The notes under the pieces are model-generated. The model was given only the letters and a program-made list of their open reading frames with translations, was not told the origin of the DNA and made no database searches. A stretch of 64,000 nucleotides of DNA from Delphinapterus leucas (taxonomy: Eukaryota > Chordata > Mammalia > Artiodactyla > Monodontidae): NCBI RefSeq assembly GCF_002288925.2, contig NW_022098001.1:901205-965204 (forward strand). Direction: 5' to 3'. How positions within the stretch are numbered: position 1 is the first letter of the stretch; each line of letters begins with the position of its first letter. Both the position numbers and the translations under genes were made by a program. Below, one piece after another: positions 1-12,700 of the stretch.

Positions 1-642
1 ATTAATCGCAGACTCCCAATTTATCTCCCCTCCATAATATATATTTTTTTAATCTTATTTTATTTATTTACTTTTCATATTTTTATTTTATATTGGAGTA
101 TAGTTGATTAACAATGTTGTGTTAGTTTCAGGTGTACAGCAAAGTGATTCAGTTATACATGTATCTATTCTTTTTTAAATTCTATATAAGAAATATGCTC
201 TTTCTCATTTTTTCTTAAATCAGCAGCCCTCTAAGCATATTGATTTTCCCACTTTTGAAAGAGGCATGGATATACAGACATGCTTTTCATTTGAGAAATT
301 TAAGCAACACTCACTTTGTTTAATAGTAACTGTTTGGAAATATTTTTGGTCATTGTAAAGTAAAGTAGAGGTGTGAAATACTATTATAGATCTTCAATTC
401 TTTCACCTTTTGTGCTCCATTTTCCTTTTTTTTTTACTGACCTTAAATAATGCATGAAATGGTTGGAATCAAATACTGTTGTAGTCTAAAAACGTTAATG
501 GGAAATACATCTAAGAAAGTTTTATTATATTAGATTATAGTCTTAGCAATTCTAAGATATGGGCATTTAGTAAAGTTAAATGAAAATCAAAATCAAAATA
601 CTTAATTTTGGGTATATGCAAAAATTAAAATAAAGTACAAAC
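1..642 (-). other. Intron after exon 37
   Basis: The window starts inside this intron. Apart from the reverse L1 end I see only A/T-rich sequence and no further exon. Confidence 0.8.
40..195 (-). mobile_element. L1 3' end, reverse
   Basis: On the plus strand tattggagtatagttgatta and gttagtttcaggtgtacagc are the reverse of the common L1 3' UTR tail of cetartiodactyls. Only the last part is present. Confidence 0.75.
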
Positions 643-746
643 CTGTCCCAGGTTAAGAAATGTTACAGCGTATCTTGGATCCGTGCTATCCCTGAAGCCC
701 TCTTGACCGCTGTGATAAAATTCCACATTACTTATTCTTGCATTTC
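643..746 (-). CDS. PKHD1L1: PKHD1L1 window exon 37, first rungs of beta-helix 2
   Basis: Window residues 2395-2429, 104 nt, phase 1 in and phase 0 out. It encodes NARISNVEFYHSGQEGFRDS then TDPRYAVTFLNLGQ. 'ISNVEFYHSGQ.GF' parallels 'LEYVEIFHAGQAF' at the exon 25/26 join, the entry to the first beta-helix. Donor GTTTGTAC, acceptor ...TTTTCCCCACTAG. The following exon lies outside the window. Confidence 0.94.
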
Positions 747-3700
747 CTAGTGGGGAAAAGAGTTACACTTTTTTTTTCCTTGAAGCTGAATAAAACTTTT
801 TGAAAAACTACTAAAGTTTTTGTAATTTTCCAAATGACAAATTTGTTTTCATGAAAATTGTATTCATTTTTCTTTGCCCTTTTAATCCAAATAAGGCAAT
901 GTTTCTGAATTTGTTTTTTTACTGCCCCTCACAAGAACCTTTTTAGACATTTCTCTTTCTGAATAGCGTTCCCTCTCCATGACATTTTAATACCACAGAT
1001 ATACTACATATCTGTCAAGGTATGGAGGCCCTTTGGAGGACCACAAACTGGTTACGTTTTGTTTTCCCCCCAAGAGTCAATTTTCACCTGTTGGTAGTGA
1101 TACAGTCCCTGTTGAGAATGCATGGCATAAGGCACAAGTTATAATTTACCTGACATTTCAATTTTGATGCTCTAAAGAGCTGTTATGGACATAATCTTTA
1201 CATAATTTTTTCCAGAATATGCATTGCCAAGTATCTGCTGATCGAGTTTGTCACAAGTGCCACTGAAGTGACAAAAGGCAATTTCATAGATTATTAAGAA
1301 CAGCAATAACTATCCATGAGCCATGACTCTGTGCCAAGCTCTGTACTAAGTGCTTAACAGGCAATGTGTGGTTTAATTCTCACACAACATCTGTGACTTA
1401 GGAGCTTTTATAATTCCTGTCTTCCATACAAGGAAACTGAGGCACAGAGATTCATGGCTGGTAAAAATACAGTAGAGGGTATTCTTTGTTTCAAAAACTG
1501 ATATCTAATAAAATACATTGGAGAAGAGTCATTTTATACTAGAAGGGAAAAGCCTGTCTGGAAATCCATGAGCCAGCGATTAGGTGTATGGTGGAGAACA
1601 TAAGATTAATAAGATAGATACAGAGAAGAAATGATTACTACAGACCCTGGGCCTACAAAAGCCATAGATGCATTTTGTTTACTTACATCACAAAATAATT
1701 TATTGGAGCAAGGAAAGGTTGACATGTGAATAGGGTCCATTATGGGACTTTAAGTATCCAAGATCAGAGTAATTTCATCCCTCTAATCATCTAATTCTTT
1801 ATCTTTAAAAAGAGGACAATATTTATGCCATAATACTATGAGGACTGAATGAGATAACATGTGTTAAGTCCTTAGCACAGTGTCTGGAATCTTGTATTAC
1901 TTTATGATCATCATTACTATTCTCCTCATCAGTTAAGCTTCTGTTGGCAGATTATGACCAATAGGTAGAAGTTATAGTGGGACAGCTGCTTGCTCAATAT
2001 AAAGATTTTCTAAAATGAGAGCTGTTGCAAAATGGAATAGGCAGTATTGTAACCAAGTGAGCTCCTGCTGAAACAGTTCAAGTCAAGAATAGAGGATTAC
2101 TCCTGGTACCCAGATTGTGAGATTGAAACATCAGCTTCAAAAAAAAGGAACCAGGGTTACTTGGAGGAAGAACTTACTCCCAGTCTCAGCAAGAAAAAAA
2201 AAAAAAAATTACAACATGTGCTTGTCATATCAGAAAGTGAAGAAGCTAAAAAAAAAAACCCCAAACAGTCAGGGACTTCCCTAGTGGCGCAGTGGTTAAG
2301 AATCCACCTGCCAGTGCAGGGGACATGGGTTCAATCCCTGGTCTGGGAAGATCCCACATGCCGCAGAGCAACTAAGCCCCTGTGCCACAACTACTGAGCC
2401 CATGCACCACAACTACTGAAGCCCACGTGCCTAGAGCCCGTGCTCCACAACAAGAGAAGCCACAACAATGAGAAGCCCGTGCACTGCAACGAAGAGTAGC
2501 CGCCGCTCGCCACAACTAGAGAAAGCCTGTGCACAGCAACGAAGACCCAATGTGGCCAAAAATAAATAAATAAATAAATTTGTAATAAAAAAAACACAAC
2601 AGTCATAAGGAGGAGGACTTAGGCACCAACATGAAAAAGCTCTGAAGGTCAACAAGAGGGCATTTTCAGTATCAATAAGGTTAATGTTCACAATGGATTA
2701 GAACATATCAAATATGTTTAAATCCATGGAACTAATAATGATACTAATAACAAAACAAAACAAAACGAAAACTCCTTGTTACCTTTGGAGGATGCTTGGC
2801 AACCAACTCACTGTTTTGAAAAACTAGTTAATAAGAGGAAAGAATCAAACATTTTTTCTATCTAAACTATCCTTCAGGGTAGTCAAACAGTGGTCTGGGG
2901 AAGCTTCTCTTTAGAGAAATATTTGAGATTATAACTGAGTAGGGAATAGTAGAATTAAAATATCACCATTTTAAACCTCAGTGATTCAATAGATCCAGGC
3001 AATGATAATTAATAACTGCTAACATCACAAAAGGAAAAACAATCGTACATTATGTGCCTATTAATGGAAAAATAACAACCAACTATGAGGAATTATTGCC
3101 TAAAAATTGAGTCCCAGTCTGGTCAATTTGCTAGTTCTAAATTTGCTACTTATGCATAGAAAATACAAGGGAGGCAGGGACTAGTTAAATTCTAGGGATG
3201 CATCACTAAATTCAGACTATTGGAAACACTATAGGGCAGATGACCTAACTTCTTTTATAAATAAATTGCAAGGAAAGAGAAATGAATTAGAGATTTAAGA
3301 TTCATAACCAATTGCAACATGGATCTTATTTAGACCCTGATTTGAACAAAGACAGTGAAAGAGAAAGAAGGAAAGAAAGAAGGAAAGAGGAGGGGGAGGG
3401 GAAAGGGGAGGAGGGAAGGAGGGAGGAAGGAAGGGAAAGAAGGAATGAACTGGAGGATTCTGAACAATCATTTGATGTTTAGAAATTATTACTAACATTT
3501 TAAAATCTGATTCTTAGAGATGTTTTTAAAGAAGTCTTTTAGATTTACACAGTGAAATATTTCTGGATGAAGTAATACATGGTTGCTTCATTCATAATAG
3601 CCAAGATACAGAAACAACCTAAATGTCCATCAATGGATGAATGGATAAAGATGTGAGATACCTCCCTATCTATCTATCTAAAACATTCCACTGTGTGTAT

Positions 3701-6700
3701 ACATATATCATATCATTCAGCCATGAGTGAGAAAGAAGGAAATCCTGTCATTTGGGATAACATGGATGGACTTTGAAGGAATTATGCTAGGTGAGATAAG
3801 TCAGAGATAGAAAGATAAATGCTGTATGATCTCATTTATATGTGGAATCTAAAAAAGCTGAACTCATAAAAATAGAGAATAGAAAGGTGGTTATCAGAAC
3901 CTGTGGGGTGGGAGAAATAGGGACTTGTTTAAGGGTATAAACTTGTAACTAGTAGATAAATAGTCCTGGAGATATAATGTACAGCTTAGGGATACAGTAC
4001 AAATACCATATTATAAACTTCAAAGTTGCTAAGAGACTAGCTCTTAATTGTTTTCACCACACACACACACACAAATAATAACTATATGACATGATAGAGA
4101 TGTTGCTAACGCTACTGTGGTAATCATATTGTAATATATAAGTGTATCAAATCAACACATTGTAGACCTTAAACTTACACAATGTTATATGTCAAATATA
4201 TCTTAAAAAATATATGCTTGCTGCTTCAAAATAATCCGTGGGCTTGAAGAAAGTCGGTGAGCTCAGAGATCAAACAAGACTGGCCAAAGTTGATACCTGT
4301 GGTAACTGGTGATGATAAGCATTATATTATACATTTCTCTATCTTTGAAATATATTTGAAGTTTCCCTTCAAACAAAAATAACAGATCAGTGTGCTTATT
4401 ATGAAACGATTTCTGTTTGAGGGCAAGGTTGGGCTAGCTGCTACCTAAGGTCCTTGTTAATTTGATAATTATTTTGCCTATAAAGATAAAATTAGTAGAG
4501 TAATGTTAGGAATTTGGTTCTGGAGGGTGGTACCTGACTGCATAATCCCTCTCAAGCCTTTATTTTTCAATGTGTTAAAAACAAGACATCAGGCCCAAAA
4601 TGGAGTCACTTTTGCTAAGCCCTCCATCATCAAACAGACTTAATTACAGTTTCAGTTCTGAAATGGAACCTTAAACCAGTCCATCACGAATTGCCTGATC
4701 AGCATGGGTTAGGTAATCTGCCTGATAAACCTCTGCCCCCTACACGGGAAGTAACCTTGCAATAACCAATCCTCTTTTTTGCCTAGTAAAACTACCTTGT
4801 TCCTGCTCCCTTCTGCCTATAAAAGTCTTTTATTTTGCACAGCTCTTTGATGCTCCTTTGTATCAGCTAGATTGGATGCTGCCCGATTCATGAATCCTTG
4901 AATAAAGCCAGTAAGATCTTTAAAATTTCCTCAGTTGGATTTTGTTTTTTAACACAAATGATCCTATAAAGGAGTAAGGATTATTTAAGAACTGAACACA
5001 GAAGAGACCCTGCTATATTTCATTTAGAAAAATAAACTGAATTTGTACTAACCTTTAAATGTCACCATATTTTCAGTGAATGAGCTGACTAGGACGCGTG
5101 CACCAAAAGATTCCTTCAGCCAACCTGGATAATCCTCACCAAGTATTTTGATGTTCCTATTCAGTATCCCAACATCAGCTGCTAACGTGTAGCTCTGACC
5201 GGTTTCAGGAACAAGGTATCTTTCAGCTGCAGCGGAAGGACAGTTAGATTATTACCAACACTGAGAAATACCTGTCTTTATTAGTTTCTTTGCAGCTCAC
5301 AGACCACGTAACTTTCTAATATGCCAAAAGTCAACACAAATACATGAATTGATTAGAGTTACACGCTTAAATGTACACAGATGGCAGTCGGAAATTATAC
5401 CTTTTTATTTATAAAATAAATATAATCAAAAGTATTTCTCCTATTTACAGCAAAAAGGTTATTATAATCAGCACTTACAAAGTCACTGCTTCATAGGTAT
5501 TTTGCAAACACTTCAAATTATACACAAAAACACTCTTTGAGACAAGTTGGGAAGCTTACTGTAATTTTAACAGATGAGGAAATGAGATAGAGAAGTAAAT
5601 GAACTTGCCCAGGGCCATGTAGACAGTCAGCAATACGTAGGTATTACCTCTCCTGATGCCTAAACCTTGGTTTGTTCCTCTTTTCCTGTGACATATTTTG
5701 TACCAACTACAATTCTTTATAAATATGTAGTAGTATATCAAACATAGTCTGGACATTTACATCTTAATAATTTTAAAACAGAACCTAGGGGCTTCCCTGG
5801 TGGCGCAGTGGTTGGGAGTCCGCCTGCCAATGCAGGGGACGCGGGTTTGAGCCCTGCTCTGGGAAGATCTCACGTGCTGTGGAGCAACTAGGCCAGTGCG
5901 CCATGGCGGCTGAGCCTGCGCTCTGGAGCCCGCGAGCCACAGCTGCTGAGCCCACATGCCACAACTACTGAAGCCCACACGCCTGGAGCCCGTGCTACGC
6001 AGCAGGAGAGGCCACCGTAGTGAGAAGCCCGCACGCCGCAATGAAGAGTGGCCCCTGCTCACTGCAGCTGGAGAAAGCCAGCGTGCAGCAGCAAAGACCC
6101 AACACAGCCAAAAATAAATAAATAAAATTTTAAAAAACAGAACCTAAATTACATTCTACATTTCTAGAAGTCTTACCCAAAACTTTAAGACAAGCAGGTA
6201 CATTTCAAGCAGAGAGAAGTGTTTGGTACTTTAAATGAAAGAATCTATACTGTTGAACTTCAAACACTGTTTTACGATTAAAATGTTCTTCAAAGAAACC
6301 TTTTTCTTTTGATTTAAAGAAAAAATATGTGATATAGAATGACAGACACGTGCTTCTATCAAAATACTGCTTTAAAAAGTTCTTTTAAGTTTCCTTTTCA
6401 TGCAGGTCTGATATCCACCAGTGCATAATGCCACCTTAGCTGTAGTTCTCAGGAGCATCAGAAGTATCTGAATGGCTTTTCTAACGTTGCACTCCTGTCT
6501 GCTTCCACTTCCTGGGATTCAGATGAAGGTAGCATGTGAAATGGGGAAAGGCTGGGGTGCTGGGAAAGCCCTGATACTACAAGTTGAAAGATCATCTTCA
6601 GTTGATTCTGATTAATTCCTTCTTTCCTTGAGAATTAGAGTTTTACCATTTTGCTGCAGCTTGTCTAAGTGCAGTTACCGCTGAGGAATGTGTCAATGAA

Positions 6701-9700
6701 ACAAATCAGGACAAAGATGCTCTTGGATCAAGGGTTCTCAAATTTCAGTGTGCATAAGAATCTCTAGAAGCTTGCCTAAAACAGAAAGTGTCAGCCTTAT
6801 CCCATAGAATGTAATGGTCACTGCTGAATATTTGCTGAATGAATTAATACACACAGCAGGGACTCTTTGCAGCCAACACACAAACAGTAGCATCCTTTGG
6901 GTACCAGTGCCAACCTAAGTGAAATGCTCCTCTAAAAATCTGAGATGTTTTATCAAATGATTGTAAATACAGAGGAGAGCACTAAACTGTGAATATTTCG
7001 AGACATTTAAATTATATATCTATTTGGTTAAAGAACAGCCACTTACCAAAGTGAGTATAGGAAAGGGTATCATTGAGAATGAGAATTTTGTGCTCATGCA
7101 GGATTTTAACGATACTTCTAATTTCAGTCTGGTGGAAATCATAGCTTGTGGTTGTTATCACAATCTCTTCTCCTTCCTTAGAAAAATTCAAGTGCCAAAT
7201 TCAGGAACAATTTTTAAAAAATAGGTTTATATTTCTTAAAAACTATTAAATAATTCTAATGTAACTTACATTGGTTACAACCATGGTATTATCAGCGAGA
7301 ACAAATCATACATTTAGGTCTCTAAAATAAATATGGTTTTGTTTGATAGCAAGAATTCTATATTTTGAATTATCTCAACATTTCCTTAAGTTGAATTCAG
7401 TCACTTAATAAAATCACAGGTGATATACATTTTTAAAATTAGATATATCAAAGCAAATATATTCATATTTTTATTAAAAATTGGTCAGGATAATACTCTT
7501 AAGACTTAAAAAATTTCCCCCAGATTTTTTTTTTTTTTTTAACACAGTTAACTATCACTGGATATTCCTGAAAGGTAAGAAAGGCAGAGATAAGTGACAG
7601 GGCACGGTCAAGTCTTAGAATCTCTGTATATCATATATGACAAGCTCCTCTTCGTCAACCAAGTCTCTGCTCAAAAGTACTTGCAGGGGACGAAAAAGAA
7701 CTTTTTCCTCTACCCTTCCAAGTTCTCAGCTGGGACCCCTGTAACAAAAGTCATTAACAAGAGAAAAGCATATAGATTTATTCAATATAAATTTTATATG
7801 ACACAGGAAATGAAGCCCTGAAGAAATGGTTAAACCTGAGCATTTTCATGGAAGAGTGGAGAGTAGAGGAAAATTGTGATAGGGTATGAGCTAAGTGTAG
7901 GAAACTGGGAGAAACAGCAAGCATTGGCCATTCAGATTCTTCTCTGTGTCACTTTGTCTTCAGGGCTGAGGATGTCTCTTTCCTCTGGGTATAAGGAGGG
8001 CAACTCTCACATGAAGGTTTTGTGACCTGCTTCAGGGGAAAGCCAGAAAGTCCTTCCTGCGCATGCAGAAATTTCTTCCCTTAAACTATTCATATTTTGG
8101 GGTAGCATGTCCTGAACCCTGTCATACCCTTGAGAGGGGCTTTCTCTGGCCACTCTATTTAATGTTATCTGCCACCCTCTACCATGGCAGTCTCTGTCAT
8201 CCCTGTTTTATTTCCTTCATCACAAAGATTATAATCTGAAATAACACACATTTATCTGTTCATTTAGTGTCTGCCTCTCCCACTTCAATGCAATTTCCCC
8301 TATAGTTTGACCAATTTCTTCACAAATGAATCCTCTATGCCTAGAAAATGTCTGACATTAGGCTAAATATTGATTATATAAATAATATGCAGAAAATATT
8401 AACTGGATAAATACTAATAAATGATAATTGGATAAATAATAGGGATATTTAAATCATTTAATCACCTTTTAAAAAGTAATCACACCTCAACTATCACGAA
8501 TATGAATATACTGTAAGTAGCTTATAATAACTCTCAATAAATCCTCCTTCTATTTACTGATTTTACACTACATTAAGAGAGCCAACCCCATATGTTTTGA
8601 TGATTTGTATTCATTTACTCAGACTAAGCCTCACTTTGTTCTGTGACCTTATAGCTTATTCTCAGCAGAAAGGAACTGGCTGAAATCTTGAGAGCCCGGA
8701 AAAGTAATCCATCCATTTCCTTGACCCTTTCGCATTAAAAAGAGTATTTGTAAAAGGTGTGAGTCTGTGGCCTATGCAAGCCTAGGAGTGTAGTAGAGAT
8801 CAGAATTGCCACCATTCATATTTTACCAAAATCTCTTATTTAACTCAGGCATGTTTTGAATATCACTGGGCATCAGGATTTGTTTTCTTCCCAAATGCTT
8901 AACATGTAAAATCACAAATTAGAAGTAAAGAGATAACCAAGATAACAATAAAATGTATTTAAAATAATTCTTTTTTCTGTTTTGCAAGAATTTGTAAATA
9001 AATATTTTTTACCCCCAAACTTTCATATTTTCCTTTCATGACTAATATATACATAATGTTCTTTATATGTTCTGAAGAACATTTGACACCACAATTTTTA
9101 AATGCCTGCTATCAAGTCAGCTTTCTGAGTGCAAGCTAATTGCAAAACATACATTTCTCTTCTGGTTAATCATGTGACAAAATAAATGTCCATTGGAATA
9201 AAGAAGAAACCTTAAGTTGACCCATGGCGTGTTTTCACTTTCCACCACATAGTAATTCCTCTACCTGCCAATCCACAGCATCCATCAGAGAGAGGACTTT
9301 GGAACCTGCCTCTGCGGTGTCTGAGAGCTTAGTTTTATATATCGAACGTGGAATTCCATGAAGATCCAGCTCACCAAACACCCCTACAGGAGAAAAACAC
9401 ACTCCTATTTATTCACTGCATAGAACTGAGTTACATGCTAGTATAAAATGAAACAGTTAGTAGATATATTTTAATAAGCGACTGAACATTTTAGAATGAA
9501 TGGAAAGAATCGGGGCTATCTGCTCAGGGCTATTTAAGAAGGCTTTGGCCCTTTGCCCTACTTCTAGGAATCTGGCCTCTATAAATTGAATTAGTATACA
9601 AGGATACATCAATGAGGATGTTTAATACAACAATATTTGGAAATATTAGAAAAACTAGAATTAATCCAAATGTATATCATTATAAGAATGAAGGAGTAAA

Positions 9701-12700
9701 TTAGAATATATTACTAATACTGTAGTGTAATATGCTATAAAAATGAAGAGTGTTACATGTTAAGTATCAATCTGGAAAGATATTCATAATATGTTAACAA
9801 GAAAATTGCGCAGTAATATATTTAGTTCGACCATGTTTTTGTATAAGGCACCACAAGTCATTGTATGTAATATGAATACAGGCATAGATAAAAAGCACGA
9901 AAAACACATGTAAAAATTGTTAATGTTAGTTTCCTCAAGGGGAGAGTAGAAGATGTATGTTTTCTCTTGATATGGTTCTGTGTTGCTAGAAATGTTATTT
10001 TTGAAATAAAAAAATAAACACATAAAAGCAAACAAAAATTTTTTAAGACTGAATTTGTTTGCCTCAGGAAATTTTTCTTTAAGATTTGAGTTTGTCTGTC
10101 TCGCAAGAGCTAATTCAATTTTAAGCCACTTTTTAATCCCCTTTTTTATTGTCACTGTTTTAGAAATTGTACATCGGAGCAACTGAAGCACATTTATGTG
10201 TCTTTTAAATAAATGTGCAGTGGTATTAATAAAAGCAGTTATTTATTAGGACCAAATTAAACCCTCTCAGGTCCTTTGCTTTCTAGGCTCGAATAGGAAT
10301 ATGTACAGCCACACAAATGCAACCGGAAAATTAAAACTTAGCAACAGTTGCGACTGGATAACTGATAGTGAGGCAGGAGACATAAGGGCCCCCAGGACAA
10401 ATGGTTTGAGTTCATTCCTTGTGGACGGATACTCCGCGGTGGGAATAACAGGACAATTGAGAGAGGAGGCTGGGTCCTGCCCAGATAGAAGATAAGAGAC
10501 CACATATTCTTCATTCTTGAAGTCAGGAGACCTCCCCAACTACACATGAGCAGAAAGGCTCCTTGGAGGTCAAAAGGGAGTGATTCTAAGTGATGGCAAC
10601 TAATGCTTACTACCCACAGGCCTCTTCGGTAGAACCCATCTTGGCTAAGAGATGCACACATGGGAAAATCCTGAGATACACCAAATACGGACTCTGAACC
10701 AGGCAAGTCAAAATGATTGGTCAAAGGAAACAGGGAAGAAATGCCCCATAAAAGTGATTCAAACTGCCACGAGGGTACGACTCTCTCTCTGAGTCCACCC
10801 GTGTGTCTATCCAAAAGTACTGTACTCTTTTTTTCTCTTAATAAACACTTTACTTGTTTCACTACTTTCCATCTTTGTGGGAATTCTTTTTCTGTAAAGC
10901 CATAGGGCCAGGGCCTTGTCACTGACCACTGGTGTAGTGGCTAGGATTTGGTGCTGTCACCACTGCGACATGACCTCAATCACTGGCGGGGAACCAAAAC
11001 CCTGCTTCAACACCCGAGATCAATAGCAGAGCCAACTGATCCACAGATTTTTAACACTGTGTAGGAATAATGCATAAGAAAGTTACCTTTTAGGGAAAAA
11101 GTACTAAAATATGAAAAATATTATTGCTTATATAAAAGAAAGATTACGAAGAAAACCAGATTAGAGAAACAATATACATATGGAGTGATTCATTAATGTT
11201 AGTGTTGCAATAAATTACATTTTGGAAATATGCACATCTGTATCTATTTTAATGTGACATGATTTAATTTTTTAAAATCTCAGCAACTTTTATAACCTGT
11301 TACTACAAATCAATGTCTGTAAAAACTTCTGAAACCGTAACATCATGAACTCATAACAAGTCTTTTAGTGCTACATGTTCTAAAGTAGATTTGCAAAACT
11401 AATATGACTCTTTTGGTATCTGGAAACACATACCTAGGACCTTTGATCCTTGATTTGGTCCTTCTGGAAGAGCCCACTCTGGAGTAGAATGATTCCCTCT
11501 AAGAACAATCTGTAATTCTCCTTTAAAAGGATTATCTTCCCAGCCACCAATTAATCTACCTCCCTGCAGTGAAGCAGAAAATTGTTAATACTTCAAAACT
11601 GAGCAGGAAAAATTTCCCCATAAAAAAGGAATTAGGAAGACTGGCAGCCTCCCCTAGTAAAAATGAATGAATTTTTGTTTTATAAAGAACAGTACTGTAA
11701 CTAGAAGTGACCTTAATTTAACCCATCCACTTTGGGATGGGCAGTTTAAATGATTTTTCCAAGGTCAAATTCAACATCTACTTACTGTCAGAACTGGACC
11801 TGAAACTGAGACCTCCTAAAACCTAAACTAGTGCTGTTTGAACAGATCACACTGTACTTTAAAATAATGCGGCATATATAAAATATACTCTTCTATTTAT
11901 ATCTAAGCTATGTTATTCATAAGCCATCACTGTTAATAAAAATTGCTATCACTAAATGCTTGCTGATTCTATGCCAGGCATAACATGCAAGGTTTTACAT
12001 ATTTTATATCATTTAACCTTTACACTAAACCCATGAACTGGAATTACTATTCTCATTTCATAGGTGAGAAAACTGATGCAGAAAGAAGTCGGATAACGTA
12101 ACCTGTTACCAAACTATTAAACAGTGAGGTAAGGATTCAATCGTAGCATTAATTTACCTCTAAGCTCTGTATCTAACACCTTTAAAGTATTAAAGGCCTA
12201 GTTTTATGAAAGAAAGGCTCCCACTTATTCTTTAGTGGTGCTTAATACCTTTTTGGTTAAGCTATTCTTTTAAATGAACACCAATAAAAGACTGACAGAA
12301 CAATTAAACTATTACATGTTCAAGACCATCTGAGGTTTATGAGAGAATGAGGTGATTATTCCAAACAACTGAAATATTTTTATTAGTCTGCTCCTGGTTT
12401 TCATAATCCCACCTACATCCATTCATTTTAAGAAATACTGTTTGTTTTCTTTTAAAAAAAGGCTTGAAATCTTTTTTTCCTCAGAACTCCAGTGGATTCT
12501 CTGTTAGTTGCAGCAAGCTGTGAGTTTAACTTTACCTAATAATAATACAAATATTCTAAAGGATTGAAAATGAGCAAACCTCACACTAAAAAGTAGCATG
12601 ATAATTACTGCTTTAGGAATGTGTCATTAATATTTAAAGGAGAGCAGAAATATATTGAACTTAGGCTTGCATTTCATGCGGTAGAGCCAGTTGTGTTTTA

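Larger units (their letters stand above)
747..5052 (-). other. Intron between exons 36 and 37
   Basis: It holds two MIRs, a long SINE, the polypurine tract, an L1 3' end and the solo LTR. The A/T-rich rest shows no exon. Confidence 0.85.

Noticed and set aside
2281..2345. tRNA gene
   Set aside because: The A- and B-box-like motifs belong to SINE heads; no cloverleaf with intact arms is seen in this or other copies.
10338..10922. 194-codon reverse open frame
   Set aside because: It lies within an LTR-like repeat, lacks any recognised domain, and overlaps open frames in other directions.
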